In this document: piece by piece, positions 32,595 through 41,605 of the stretch
How the letters are laid out: every line of letters begins with the position of its first letter
Numbering within the stretch: the stretch's first letter is position 1
Source of the DNA: Phaeodactylibacter luteus
Lineage (GTDB): Bacteria; Bacteroidota; Bacteroidia; Chitinophagales; Saprospiraceae
Assembly (NCBI RefSeq): GCF_007993045.1
Contig: NZ_VOOR01000038.1
Location: forward strand, 1 to 50,083
DNA: 50,083 nucleotides
Direction of reading: 5' to 3'
Notes under the pieces: generated by a model
The model's database searches: none
Told to the model about the DNA's origin: nothing
What the model saw: the letters and a program-made list of their open reading frames with translations, nothing else
Program-made: the position numbers and the translations under genes

Positions 32595-34997
32595 ATGAAA
32601 CCACTGCTTAGTGCCTGCCTTCTGGCCCTGCTGGCCGCAACGGCCTTCCCCCTGCAAGCCCAGCTTAGCCGGGCAAATAAAGATTATGAATTAGGCGCCT
32701 ATAACCTTGCGGTACGCTCTTATCTGGAGCTGCTCGAAAAGCGCCCTGCCAATTACGAGGCGATGGTGCGGCTGGCGGATTCCTACCGCTACCTCAATCA
32801 GATGGAGGAGGCCCGCAGCTGGTTCGAAAAAGTCATCCGGGAGCACAAACTGCAAGGGGAGGAGCTGTTTCAATACGCGCTGGTGCTGAAGGCGCTAGGC
32901 CAGTATGATAAGGCCGAGCAGTGGTTTAACGCTTATGCCCGTTCGAATAAAGATGGAGCAGAGAAAGGCAGCCACTTTGCCCAAAGCTGTGCGTTCGCCC
33001 GCAATCAGCAGGGGCTTTCTTCGCCTTACCTGGTCAGCAATGAGTACATCAATACCAATGCATCAGACTTCGGGCTGGCTTTTTATGGGGAAGAGGTTAT
33101 GTTCTCTTCTGCGAGGAGCGACCTGCAGCAGCCTGGCGCTACCTGGACGGGCAAAGCGAATAATCAGCTCTACCGTGCTAGGGTTTCCGGCAATGGTTTC
33201 TTAGATGCAGCTGTGCCGCAGCGTAGCCCTCTAAGGGAAAATTTTGTCAATATCGGCCCGGTGGCGTTTACGCCAGAACTGGATGAAGTGATTTATACCA
33301 AAAACAACTTCATCGATGGGACCCGGCATGTGCCTACCGGTGGGCTGGAGCTCAGCCTTTACATATCCCCTGTCAATCGGGGCGGCGATTGGACCGAAGA
33401 GATGCCTTTCCCCTACAACGGCAATGGCTTCTCTACGGGCTGGCCAAGCTTGTCGCCAGATGGGAATACCCTGTACTTTGCATCCAACCGGCCAGACGGC
33501 TTCGGGGGCTTCGATATTTACGTGTCTTACCGTATGGGCAATACCTGGAGCGCTCCCGAAAATTTGGGGCCGATCGTCAATTCTGCCGGCGACGAGATCT
33601 CCCCTTTCTTTGATGGCAATATGCTCTACTTTTCCAGCAATTGGCATCAAGGGCTCGGCGGTTATGACATTTTCCGGGCAGAGACCGCCAACGGGCGGTG
33701 GGCACGTATCTTCCACTTGGGCAACTTGGTCAATAGCCCCCGTGATGACTACGGCTTTGTCTTCGACAGCTTCCGCAACTTAGGCTACCTGGTCTCTAAC
33801 CGGCCGGGCGGGCGCGGGGCAGAAGATATTTACAAAGTCTTCAAATCAGCCGACAACATCGTCCTGAATATCCGGAATGCTTCTGATGGGCAGCCTATCC
33901 CTTATGCCTCTGTAGATTTCATCAACTGTGGGGAAGGGCTTTTCCGGGCTGATGCTCAGGGCACCTACAGCTTTCAGGCGGTGGAAGGGCTGGACTGCAA
34001 CGTGGTCATCCGGGCCGATGGCTATACAGATGCGGTTTTCAGGGTTTCTACCCTAGGCTTGCGCCAAAACCGCGAGCACGACATTATGCTTAGCCGGCTG
34101 GGGGAACAATTCCAGGGGCAGGTAACGAGCTATCAGACCCGTATGCCGGTCTCCGGGGTGTCTGTTATGGCAACCAACCAAGCTACCAGTACCACTATGG
34201 AGTCGATGACAGGGACCAACGGGGAGTATACCCTTGCGCTTGCGCCCAATGCTTCTTACCTGATCCGTTATTCTCGCCCAGGTTTCCGGGATATCAGCCG
34301 GACGGTCAATACGAGCGATGGTTTGGATGGCGACATACTGGGCAGTATCGCGATGTTGCCGATTGATGCTGCGGTGTCTCCGCCCCCTCCTGGCACTATG
34401 CCGCGCCCGGGCGTATTAGAAGAGCCTACTGCCCCAACCGAGCCGGCTGCTCCGACAGTAAGCGGCTTTGCGGTACAGGTCGCAGCCCTCAGCCAGCCAG
34501 GGCTTGATGCATTTTCCAACTTGACAGGGGTTGGGCAGGTGTATTCAAAAGTAGAAGGCGGGAAATACAAAATCCGGGTCGGGGTATTTAGCTCCCGGTC
34601 GGAAGCCAATCAAGCGCTTTCTGCCATCAAAGCCAAGGGGTATAAGGAGGCTTTCCTCGTTACGGAAGAAGGGGTCAACCAGGGGTTTAGCCCTAAAGGG
34701 GGCAGCACTATGGCCGAGCCCGAAATTGCTCCTCCTGCCCGCCGGGTAGGGCAAGGCAGTTTTAAAGTACAATTGGCAGCCTACAAAGACCCGCGCTGGT
34801 TCGATGGCAGCGCAATCAAGGGCTTGGGGCCAATAGAAGATGTGCGCCGGTCAGACGGGCTGACGGTGATGTACTTGTCTGGCTTCCGGACAGTGGAAGA
34901 GGCGGTGCAAGCTTGGCAGGCTGCGCGTGCAGCAGGCTTCAACACTTCCTTTGTGGTGCGGGAAGCGAACGGCGCAATGGAAAAGGTGTATCCTTAG
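32595..34997 (+). CDS. TPR-PD40 protein with two C-terminal SPOR domains (PorE-like architecture)
   Basis: 800 residues: a cleavable signal peptide (ending A-Q near 23), TPR repeats (about 25-130), a PD40/WD40-like propeller (about 140-420; L-S-P-D-G-N-T-L-Y-F-A-S-N-R-P-D-G-F-G-G-F-D-I-Y-type repeats), carboxypeptidase-regulatory-like domains (about 425-590), a Pro-rich linker, and two SPOR domains (about 632-700 with Y-K-I-R-V-G-V-F; about 722-795). The T9SS protein PorE has the order TPR, propeller, CRD, OmpA-like. Here the peptidoglycan-binding end is SPOR, which binds denuded glycan strands. A role tying an outer-membrane or secretion complex to the wall is inferred. It lacks a lipobox, unlike known PorE. 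Confidence 0.85.
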   Translation: MKPLLSACLLALLAATAFPLQAQLSRANKDYELGAYNLAVRSYLELLEKRPANYEAMVRLADSYRYLNQMEEARSWFEKVIREHKLQGEELFQYALVLKALGQYDKAEQWFNAYARSNKDGAEKGSHFAQSCAFARNQQGLSSPYLVSNEYINTNASDFGLAFYGEEVMFSSARSDLQQPGATWTGKANNQLYRARVSGNGFLDAAVPQRSPLRENFVNIGPVAFTPELDEVIYTKNNFIDGTRHVPTGGLELSLYISPVNRGGDWTEEMPFPYNGNGFSTGWPSLSPDGNTLYFASNRPDGFGGFDIYVSYRMGNTWSAPENLGPIVNSAGDEISPFFDGNMLYFSSNWHQGLGGYDIFRAETANGRWARIFHLGNLVNSPRDDYGFVFDSFRNLGYLVSNRPGGRGAEDIYKVFKSADNIVLNIRNASDGQPIPYASVDFINCGEGLFRADAQGTYSFQAVEGLDCNVVIRADGYTDAVFRVSTLGLRQNREHDIMLSRLGEQFQGQVTSYQTRMPVSGVSVMATNQATSTTMESMTGTNGEYTLALAPNASYLIRYSRPGFRDISRTVNTSDGLDGDILGSIAMLPIDAAVSPPPPGTMPRPGVLEEPTAPTEPAAPTVSGFAVQVAALSQPGLDAFSNLTGVGQVYSKVEGGKYKIRVGVFSSRSEANQALSAIKAKGYKEAFLVTEEGVNQGFSPKGGSTMAEPEIAPPARRVGQGSFKVQLAAYKDPRWFDGSAIKGLGPIEDVRRSDGLTVMYLSGFRTVEEAVQAWQAARAAGFNTSFVVREANGAMEKVYP

Positions 34998-35005
34998 CGA
35001 GGCAG

Positions 35006-35039
35006 GCCCACGGCAAAGCGCAGCAGCCTTGCCGTGGGC
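35006..35039. terminator. Bidirectional hairpin between convergent genes
   Basis: GCCCACGGCAA and TTGCCGTGGGC form a perfect 11-bp stem in the 47 bp between the TPR-PD40-SPOR gene and xseB. T runs are short, so it is a moderate terminator. Confidence 0.65.
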
Positions 35040-35044
35040 ACTCC

Positions 35045-35227
35045 TTAGGATTCAAATAGCCCGCCGAGCTCTTCTTCGGTTTCTCGGAGCCTGGCCCGGC
35101 AATAAGTGATGAGGGCTTTGGCCCTTTTAGCTTTCGCAGCAAGCTCGTCCATATTGGTCTTGCCGTCCTGCAGTTCTTGCAGTATGCCCTGTAGCTCTTG
35201 CAGGGCTTCTTCGTAGCTAAGGTTCAT
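35045..35227 (-). CDS. xseB: Exodeoxyribonuclease VII small subunit
   Basis: 60 residues. Y-E-E-A-L-Q-E-L-Q-G-I-L-Q-E-L and K-A-L-I-T-Y-C-R-A-R-L match XseB, the small helical subunit that binds the XseA C-terminal coils. Exonuclease VII degrades single-stranded DNA from both ends to short oligonucleotides in repair and recombination. The start overlaps the xseA stop by 4 bp (ATGA), so it is translationally coupled, the usual arrangement for this heteromer. Confidence 0.92.
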   Translation of the reverse strand: MNLSYEEALQELQGILQELQDGKTNMDELAAKAKRAKALITYCRARLRETEEELGGLFES

Positions 35228-36462
35228 TCTACTGTACTTTTTTGTTCTCCGTCTATAAATCGGGTGGTGATGGAGTCGCCGCTTTTGAGCTGAGACGCCT
35301 TTCTGACAGGGGCCCCATTGCGGAGGGTAAGTGTATAGCCCCGCCTGAGCGTAGCCTCGGGGCTGAGCAGTTCGAAGAGCTGTTCCAGCTGCCCGAGCCG
35401 TGTGGACTGTTGTTGCAGTTGGCGGTTCAGGGCAGCAGGGAATTGGGCGCTCAGGAAGCCAACGGCCTGCTGTTGCCTGTCCACCCCTTGCCGGGCCAAA
35501 AGGGCGATAGCCTGCGCATGCTGCTCTAGCCCGAGGTTGGCTTCCCGCAACGTGGACATAGCACGCCGCTGCAGCCCCTGTCCGAGCTCGAGCAGATGGG
35601 CTTCGAACTGCAGGTTCCGGTCTATCAGGAAAGCCGCAGCCGCAGTAGGCGTTTTCAAAGGGGTATGTGCCACGAGCTCTACGAGGGGCTCATCTGTTTC
35701 GTGCCCTACCCCTGTGATTACAGGGAAGGGGCATTGTGCAATGGCTTTGCAAACTTTGTACTCATCAAAGGCTGCAAGGTCTAGCCGGGCACCGCCTCCG
35801 CGCACTAGGGCAACCGCATCAAACGGACGGGCTGCTTGCTCAATAGCTTTTAGCTGACGGGCAATTTCATCCGCAGCGTACTGCCCCTGCACAGCTGCGT
35901 TGTACAGTCGGGCAGAAAAACGGTAGCCATACTCATTTTGCGACAGCTGCTGCATAAAATCGGCATACCCTGCTGCCGTAGCGGCGCTGACGATGGCCAG
36001 GCGCTGAACCGCTGTGGGCAGCTTCAGCTGTTTGTTCAGGTACAGCAAGCCCTCTTTTTCTAGTTGTTCCCTTACCGCGCGCCTTTGGAGCTCAAGCTGC
36101 CCGATGGTGTAGCTGAGGTCTACTTCTTCAATGATGTATTTCAGCCCATAGCGCTCGTGGAAGTCGGCCTGTACTTTGAGCAGGACTTGTGTGCCTTCCC
36201 GCAGCACGAGCTGCAGTTCTCTGCCCAGCTGCCGTTGCAGCTTTTTGTGTTGCCGGCTCCACAGTACCGCTTCTGCCTGCGCAATGATCGCTTCCCCTTC
36301 TGCTTCTTTCTCCACAAGGGTGAGGTAGTAATGCCCACGAGATTGCCCCAGCTGATTGATTTCACAGCTGACCCATACCCCGTTTGGCAGATTAAGGGCA
36401 ATGGCCCGCCTGAGATAGCGGTTGAGCTCAAAAAGAGAGTGTTTTTCCAAGGCCGAAGACAT
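35224..36462 (-). CDS. xseA: Exodeoxyribonuclease VII large subunit
   Basis: 412 residues. The N-terminal OB-fold (about 8-105; V-W-V-S-C-E-I-N-Q-L-G-Q-S-R-G-H-Y-Y-L-T-L) binds single-stranded DNA. The catalytic domain follows (about 125-320), with A-I-V-S-A-A-T-A-A-G-Y-A-D-F, R-G-G-G-A-R-L-D-L-A-A-F-D and the conserved G-V-G-H-E-T-D block. The rest is coiled coil for XseB binding plus the final G-Y-T-L-T-L-R segment. Somewhat shorter than the E. coli protein, as usual in Bacteroidota. It leads a two-gene operon with xseB. Confidence 0.94.
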   Translation of the reverse strand: MSSALEKHSLFELNRYLRRAIALNLPNGVWVSCEINQLGQSRGHYYLTLVEKEAEGEAIIAQAEAVLWSRQHKKLQRQLGRELQLVLREGTQVLLKVQADFHERYGLKYIIEEVDLSYTIGQLELQRRAVREQLEKEGLLYLNKQLKLPTAVQRLAIVSAATAAGYADFMQQLSQNEYGYRFSARLYNAAVQGQYAADEIARQLKAIEQAARPFDAVALVRGGGARLDLAAFDEYKVCKAIAQCPFPVITGVGHETDEPLVELVAHTPLKTPTAAAAFLIDRNLQFEAHLLELGQGLQRRAMSTLREANLGLEQHAQAIALLARQGVDRQQQAVGFLSAQFPAALNRQLQQQSTRLGQLEQLFELLSPEATLRRGYTLTLRNGAPVRKASQLKSGDSITTRFIDGEQKSTVE

Positions 36463-36597
36463 TTATAAGGCTAAAGGTAACGAAAAATGGAGGGGGAGAG
36501 TTGAGCAAAATAGGCACAGCGGGCCTTTTGCAAGCCATGCACGGGGAACTAAAGTGCACAGGCAGGAGTTCCTTGCCCATATACCAGACTTGCCAGC

Positions 36598-38001
36598 ATG
36601 AAAAAGTTGAAGTTGAGAGGCCGTGACCTGATCAAGATGGGGTTCCCCAAAGGCCCGGCAGTCAGCCTGGCCTTAGAACAAGCCGGCCGCCACCGTAAGT
36701 TCGCCCAAAAGGAGGAGGTGCTTGCTGAGCTGTCGGCGGTGCTGCGCAGCCCGGATGGCTTTCGGGCCGACGAGGTATGGGGCACAGTAGCCGAAAAGCT
36801 GGAGCCTGGGCTGCCGGTTGTTGTGGAGCAGGTGCTAAAAGACGAGCCCATCCCCTACAAGGCCTTTGGCGAAGCGGGGATCTCGCTCAGTGCCAGAGGG
36901 CAGATGGATTTGGCCATGCGCCTGCCCGTAGTGTCGGCAGGGGCGCTTATGCCAGATGCCCACCATGGTTATGGGCTGCCCATAGGCGGTGTTTGGGCCT
37001 CCGAAAATGCAGTGATGCCGTATGGCGTGGGCATGGATATCGGGTGCCGTATGTCGCTTTCAGTTTATCCGCTCCCGCCGTCCTTTTTAGAAAAGAACAG
37101 GGAGAAGCTGCAGTCGCTGCTTTTGGAGAACACCCGTTTTGGCAAAGCGGCCTTTGACCGCCCGATGGATGATGAAGTACTGCACCACAGCCTGTTCTGT
37201 GAAATCCCAAAGCTACGGTCTTTGCAAGGCAAGGCCCGGCTACAAATCGGGACGTCCGGTTCTGGCAATCATTTTGTGGAGTTTGGAGTGGCAGAGCTTA
37301 CGGAAGAGGATACACAGCTGGGCGTGCCCGCTGGGCAATACCTGGGGCTGCTGTCCCATTCTGGCTCTCGGGGCATGGGGGCTGCCATCGCCCAGCACTA
37401 CACCCAAATAGCGCGGGAAGTATGCCTGTTGCCCAGGGAGGCTGCCCACCTGGCTTGGCTGGATATGGAGTCGGAAGCTGGGCAGGAATACTGGCTGGCG
37501 ATGAACCTGGCCGGAACATACGCGGCTGCCTGCCACCGCCAAATACACGAGCGCATTAGCACGGCGCTAGGGGAGGAGCCGCTGGGCAAGATAGAAAACC
37601 ATCATAATTTTGCCTGGAAAGAAGTACAGGCTGATGGCCAGGAGTGGATAGTGCACCGCAAAGGGGCTACACCTGCAGGGAAAGGGGTTTTGGGCATCAT
37701 CCCAGGCTCTATGACTGCGCCAGGCTTTATCGTGAGGGGGAAAGGTGAGGCCAGCGCTTTGTCTTCTGCCGCTCATGGTGCCGGCCGGCAGCTGTCCAGG
37801 CGGAAAGCCAAAGAGTCCATCCGCCCAAAAGCAGTAAAACAGCATTTGGCAGGCCATGGGGTGAGCCTTATCGGCGGTGGGCTAGATGAAGCGCCTTTTG
37901 CCTACAAAGACATATACCAGGTAATGGCCGCGCAAGAAGGGCTGGTCGAGGTATTGGGGCGTTTTTGGCCGAAAGTGGTCAGGATGGATGACGGCAAGTG
38001 A
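36598..38001 (+). CDS. rtcB: RtcB-family RNA ligase
   Basis: 467 residues. RtcB joins 2',3'-cyclic-phosphate or 3'-phosphate RNA ends to 5'-OH ends using GTP and manganese. Active-site motifs are present: M-P-D-A-H-H-G-Y-G-L-P-I-G-G (118 on), G-V-G-M-D-I-G-C-R-M with metal-binding Cys150, G-T-S-G-S-G-N-H-F, H-S-G-S-R-G-M-G, N-H-H-N-F-A-W, H-R-K-G-A-T-P-A and H-G-A-G-R with the guanylylated histidine. The D-I-G-C-R variant and overall length suggest the bacterial branch that differs from archaeal tRNA-splicing RtcB. Bacterial RtcB acts in RNA repair. No archease or RtcA gene lies nearby. It is convergent with the next gene. Confidence 0.93.
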   Translation: MKKLKLRGRDLIKMGFPKGPAVSLALEQAGRHRKFAQKEEVLAELSAVLRSPDGFRADEVWGTVAEKLEPGLPVVVEQVLKDEPIPYKAFGEAGISLSARGQMDLAMRLPVVSAGALMPDAHHGYGLPIGGVWASENAVMPYGVGMDIGCRMSLSVYPLPPSFLEKNREKLQSLLLENTRFGKAAFDRPMDDEVLHHSLFCEIPKLRSLQGKARLQIGTSGSGNHFVEFGVAELTEEDTQLGVPAGQYLGLLSHSGSRGMGAAIAQHYTQIAREVCLLPREAAHLAWLDMESEAGQEYWLAMNLAGTYAAACHRQIHERISTALGEEPLGKIENHHNFAWKEVQADGQEWIVHRKGATPAGKGVLGIIPGSMTAPGFIVRGKGEASALSSAAHGAGRQLSRRKAKESIRPKAVKQHLAGHGVSLIGGGLDEAPFAYKDIYQVMAAQEGLVEVLGRFWPKVVRMDDGK

Positions 38002-38006
38002 AACGG

Positions 38007-38864
38007 CTACTGTGCTTTGCGAAGGAACAGGCGGGCAAAAAAAGCTGGCATTTGCACATGCACAGGGTGGCTTTCCCCCTTGAGGGTGAAGACTTCGGCT
38101 TGTGGCACCCGTTCGGCAAGATAGGCCGCGTTGGAGTAGGGGACGAGGGCGTCTTCGTCTCCATGTATGATGTAGGTAGGGCATTTTATGGATTGGAAAA
38201 GGGGCTCTGCCCGGACGAGGGCGTCAGGGTGTTCAAGTTTTTCGGTATTGGCAGACCACAGCATGCTCGGCATAAAATAGCTGAAAAAAGGATGGGCTAC
38301 CCAATAAGAGATGCTGAAGGTCACTTCGCTGCTTGGGTCGTACTGCCCGGAAATAGCATAGAGCTGCCGGACCTGCCCCGGGGACAGGCCTGCGAGCGCA
38401 GCAGCAATAGGCGCACCGTAGCTGTGGCCAGCTACGGTAGCTGGCTTATTGGCAGCATCACTCAGAAGCAGGGCCATCTCAGAAGCTTGTGCCGCCACAT
38501 CAGGCTCCGGCTGCCGTGGGCGGGTGCCCCCATAGCCCCGCCGTTCGGGGATGATGAGGTAAAATTGGCGGTACAGGCTGTCCTGGCCGGCAAGGGGCAG
38601 CCAATCGAACAGGCCGCCGGGTGCGCCGTGAAGGAGGAGCAGCGGCTGTAGGCTGGTATCCCCTACGGTGAGGTAGCGCAAGCCGCTTTCACTGTAGTTG
38701 ATGGATTTAGGCTGCCCGATGTCCTCATACAGCCATTCTGCCCCCCTCTGCGAAGAGAGGTAGCGGTCGGCAGCTTCGATAAACAGCCCGAGCCCTAGCA
38801 GGAGAGCGCCCAGCAAGAGAAGGGTACGGATGAGGTATTTTCGGATAGGCTGCGGACGTTGCAT
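38007..38864 (-). CDS. Membrane-anchored alpha/beta hydrolase
   Basis: About 285 residues from the ATG at 38864. I prefer this start to the longer one at 38900, whose first codons would overlap the ald terminator hairpin. An N-terminal hydrophobic helix (L-L-L-L-G-A-L-L-L-G-L-G-L-F) anchors it in the inner membrane, catalytic domain outside. L-L-L-L-H-G-A-P-G-G is the oxyanion region, G-H-S-Y-G the nucleophile elbow, G-D-E-D-A-L-V-P carries the acid and E-S-H-P-V the histidine. It is a general esterase/lipase/peptidase-type hydrolase; the substrate is unknown. Confidence 0.88.
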   Translation of the reverse strand: MQRPQPIRKYLIRTLLLLGALLLGLGLFIEAADRYLSSQRGAEWLYEDIGQPKSINYSESGLRYLTVGDTSLQPLLLLHGAPGGLFDWLPLAGQDSLYRQFYLIIPERRGYGGTRPRQPEPDVAAQASEMALLLSDAANKPATVAGHSYGAPIAAALAGLSPGQVRQLYAISGQYDPSSEVTFSISYWVAHPFFSYFMPSMLWSANTEKLEHPDALVRAEPLFQSIKCPTYIIHGDEDALVPYSNAAYLAERVPQAEVFTLKGESHPVHVQMPAFFARLFLRKAQ

Positions 38865-38898
38865 AGGGGCAAAAAGCGGATGGTTGGCATGAAGGTAC

Positions 38899-38934
38899 AA
38901 AAAGCCCTTTCCCGCACAAGGGGAAAGGGCTTTT
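38899..38934 (-). terminator. Terminator of ald
   Basis: AAAAGCCCTTTCCC and GGGAAAGGGCTTTT form a 14-bp stem with a 7-base loop, 29 bp behind the ald stop. It ends in a T run on either strand. Confidence 0.8.
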
Positions 38935-38962
38935 CAAGGTTGACGGCAGTAAAGCGTAGCCG

Positions 38963-40075
38963 TTAGAGCATGGCATCTACAGGCGTGTAGTCGAGCCCGA
39001 AAGCATCTGCTACGCCCTTGTAGACCACTTTGCCGTCCACAACATTCAGCCCGAGCTTAAGGGGCTCATTGTCTGCACAGGCCTGCTTCCATCCTTTGTC
39101 CGCCAGTTGGATAGCGTAAGGAAGGGTCGCATTGGTCAGGGCGATGGTAGAAGTATAGGGTACTGCGCCCGGCATATTGGCGACACAGTAGTGCACTACG
39201 TCGTCTATGATAAAGGTAGGTGCTTCGTGTGTGGTAGGCGTACAGGTTTCGATGCACCCGCCTTGGTCTACCGCAACATCTACAAGTACAGTGCCCGGCT
39301 TCATCTCTTTGAGCATATCGCGTGTGATGAGGTGAGGGGCTTTGGCGCCGGGGATGAGGACTGCGCCTACGATGAGGTCAGCTTCTTTCATGTGCCGGCG
39401 GATGTTGAACTCGTTGCTGTATACGGTATTCACATTGGCCGGCATGATGTCTGACAAGTGCCGTAGCCGGTTGAGGCTGATGTCCATAATGGTCACCTGA
39501 GCGCCTAGGCCAGCTGCCATTTTAGCAGCTTGGGTGCCGACAACGCCCCCTCCCAGGATGAGCACGCGGCCAGGCTCCACACCGGGCACGCCGCCGAGCA
39601 GCACACCACGGCCGCCCATTGGTTTTTCGAGGAATTTGGCGCCTTCCTGAATTGACATCCGCCCGGCCACTTCGGACATAGGGATGAGCAGGGGCAGGCT
39701 GCGGTCTGGCATTTCAACGGTCTCATAAGCCAGGCAGACCGCTTTGCTTTTGATCATCGCATTGGTCAGTGGCTCATAAGATGCAAAGTGGAAGTAGGTG
39801 AAGAGCAGCTGCCCTTCGCGGATGAGCTCATATTCCGGCTCGATGGGCTCTTTGACCTTGACGATCATCTCAGCCTTAGCGTATACGGCTTCGATAGTCG
39901 GCAGGATATGAGCGCCGGCTGCTTCATAGTCTGCATCCGGGAAGCCGCTGCCCAGGCCAGCTGTAGCCTGCACATAAACTTCATGCCCGCGTTTGGTGAG
40001 TTCAATGGCCCCGGCAGGGGTGAGCGCTACGCGGTTTTCGTTATTCTTGATTTCCTTAGGAACCCCAATAATCAT
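38963..40075 (-). CDS. ald: Alanine dehydrogenase
   Basis: 370 residues, the normal size. Ald interconverts L-alanine and pyruvate plus ammonia with NAD in the cytosol. The N-terminal domain has G-V-P-K-E-I-K-N-N-E-N-R-V-A-L-T-P with Arg15, and the substrate/catalytic Lys75 and His96 (Y-F-H-F-A-S). The NAD site is V-L-I-L-G-G-G-V-V-G-T-Q-A-A (about 170-183). The second catalytic acid lies in V-D-V-A-V-D-Q-G-G. All key residues are present. It is a single gene with its own terminator; element F lies upstream. Confidence 0.96.
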   Translation of the reverse strand: MIIGVPKEIKNNENRVALTPAGAIELTKRGHEVYVQATAGLGSGFPDADYEAAGAHILPTIEAVYAKAEMIVKVKEPIEPEYELIREGQLLFTYFHFASYEPLTNAMIKSKAVCLAYETVEMPDRSLPLLIPMSEVAGRMSIQEGAKFLEKPMGGRGVLLGGVPGVEPGRVLILGGGVVGTQAAKMAAGLGAQVTIMDISLNRLRHLSDIMPANVNTVYSNEFNIRRHMKEADLIVGAVLIPGAKAPHLITRDMLKEMKPGTVLVDVAVDQGGCIETCTPTTHEAPTFIIDDVVHYCVANMPGAVPYTSTIALTNATLPYAIQLADKGWKQACADNEPLKLGLNVVDGKVVYKGVADAFGLDYTPVDAML

Positions 40076-40161
40076 AAGCTTGGTGTTTTAACCTTTGGTT
40101 AGGGAATAGGGCTGCTGCCCAAAATGCCCCGCAAAAATAGTCAAACTGTGGATATTTAGCC

Positions 40162-40526
40162 GAGCCGCCCTGGTTTTTAGCTGCTTTATTTCCGGGGCCT
40201 GCCCCTGCCTCGCGGCAGGTGCCGCTATGCTCCGGGGCTCGCTATCCGCTCGGCCCCTCGCCCTGCAGGCGTCGGGTCTGGCCTTCGGCCACCCCTTCGC
40301 AGCGCTAGGCCAATGCCAGCCTAGTGGTCTGTCAAGTGTTAATTTATGGGTTGAGTGGGAGCGGATTTTGAGGCTAATCAAGGCGGATGTTCCCGCGCAT
40401 AGCAGCGCTACGTAAGAGGTTGTCCAACGAAGCGTAGCCTCAAAAGTCGCCGCAGGCAACCCCTAGTTTTAGCCTTGACAGACCACTAGTGCCCGGAAAG
40501 CATAAGCGATATTTGGGTTTACGCCT
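40162..40526 (-). mobile_element. Repeat element copy F
   Basis: Minus-orientation copy. The high-coordinate end, inverted, reads GGCGTAAACCCAAATATCGC; the low-coordinate end is badly eroded (near 40162). The GC-rich core is at 40196-40318. A different MITE (type 2, 40322-40488) sits at the same internal point where MITE type 1 sits in copies A and D. No flanking duplication seen. Confidence 0.65.
40322..40488. mobile_element. MITE type 2 nested in element F
   Basis: Perfect inverted ends TAGTGGTCTGTCAAG / CTTGACAGACCACTA? The left end reads TAGTGGTCTGTCAA and the right end TTGACAGACCACTA, exact inverse complements with outer TA. The interior (about 140 bp) has no ORF; it shares GGCTAATCAAGGCGGA-like sequence with the interior of MITE type 1. 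Confidence 0.7.
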
Positions 40527-40551
40527 TGGGCAGCTGCCGGCCAAGTGCTGT

Positions 40552-41538
40552 TCACTCCTCTATCAGTTGGTAAAGGGCATCAAGCTTGGGGGTCAGGATG
40601 ATTTCTGTCCGCCGGTTTTTGGCTTTGCCTTCTGCAGTATCGTTGCTGGCGATAGGGTAGAACTCCCCCCGCCCTGCAGCGGTAATGCGTGCAGGGTCGA
40701 CGCCTTCATCGGTAATGACTTTCACGACGGAAGTGGCCCGGCCCACGCTCAAGTCCCAATTGAAGGCTGCCTCCCCATCTGTATCGGTATGCCCTTCTAC
40801 CGTAATGCCGATGTCAGGGTTGCTTTTCAGGACCGCTGCGACCTTCCGGATGGCGTCTTTGCCCTCTGTGTTGATGGTTTTGCTGCCAGAGCGGAACAGG
40901 AGGTTCTGGCTAAGCGAAACATAGACCTTCCCATTTTCTTCCCGCACGGAGAGGTCGGCATCGGAGAAGCCGAGCAAGGCTTGGTTGATGCGCTCCCGCA
41001 GGGTGTTGAGCTTGGCCTCTTTAGCGGCAATAGCCTCTTCCAGTTCATTGACCCTGGCTTCCCGTTCCACTAAGCCTTGTCGGAGGGCTTCCACATCCGC
41101 TTCTTTTTCCTCTATGGCCTGCTCCAGCTGCCGCAATTGTTGTTCGCGCCGGTTGAGCTCTTGCTCTTTGAGGGTAAGCTGTGCCATGAGCTGTTTGCGT
41201 TCGTCGGAGGAAGACTCCAGCATTTGCTGATTTTGCTCGAGCATGCGGTCGTAGCGTTTCATCAGGTCTTCGTTAGACTTTTCCAGCCTGCTGTACCGGT
41301 CCCGGGAAGTGCGGAGGTCCTGTTCTGCTTCTGCCAATCGCTTGGAAAGAGACTGGTTCTCTTCGCGTAGGCCCCGGTTGCTTTCGGCGCTGCTGGCCAG
41401 CTGTGTTTCCAGGTCCTGGTAGTTGGCCTGCAGCTTGTCCCGCTCAGCAAGCGTATCTTCATATTTTTGGTAGCTTACGCAGCTGCTCATGCCTAAGGCG
41501 ATGGCAAGGGCAAAAAAGGCAGACGATATTTTTTTCAT
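40552..41538 (-). CDS. OmpA-family lipoprotein with long coiled coil
   Basis: 328 residues with a lipoprotein signal (M-S-S-C, cysteine 20). Residues 25-195 are a continuous coiled coil rich in E, Q, R and L. The C-terminal domain (about 210-320) is OmpA-like peptidoglycan binding: L-L-F-R-S-G-S-K, V-E-G-H-T-D-T-D-G (with the aspartate that binds diaminopimelate), V-G-R-A-T-S-V and K-N-R-R-T-E-I (binding arginine). It should tether the outer membrane to the cell wall across a long spacer. It stands as a single gene between groEL and repeat element F. Confidence 0.93.
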   Translation of the reverse strand: MKKISSAFFALAIALGMSSCVSYQKYEDTLAERDKLQANYQDLETQLASSAESNRGLREENQSLSKRLAEAEQDLRTSRDRYSRLEKSNEDLMKRYDRMLEQNQQMLESSSDERKQLMAQLTLKEQELNRREQQLRQLEQAIEEKEADVEALRQGLVEREARVNELEEAIAAKEAKLNTLRERINQALLGFSDADLSVREENGKVYVSLSQNLLFRSGSKTINTEGKDAIRKVAAVLKSNPDIGITVEGHTDTDGEAAFNWDLSVGRATSVVKVITDEGVDPARITAAGRGEFYPIASNDTAEGKAKNRRTEIILTPKLDALYQLIEE

Positions 41539-41605
41539 AAGGAAAGTTGGTTAGTCAGGAAATAGGGCTTGAGCCACTAGGGCCCTCAAGCCCAATAAGA
41601 GAACG

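Noticed and set aside
40552-41538. OmpA lipoprotein as the missing PorE
   Set aside because: It has the OmpA-like end but lacks TPR, propeller and CRD domains, so it is an ordinary coiled-coil OmpA lipoprotein.
41565-41593. GGGCTTGAG...CTCAAGCCC inverted repeat near the groEL terminator as a MITE end
   Set aside because: It is a single small hairpin without the 19-bp ends or TA flanks of MITE type 1; resemblance is limited to CTTGAG.
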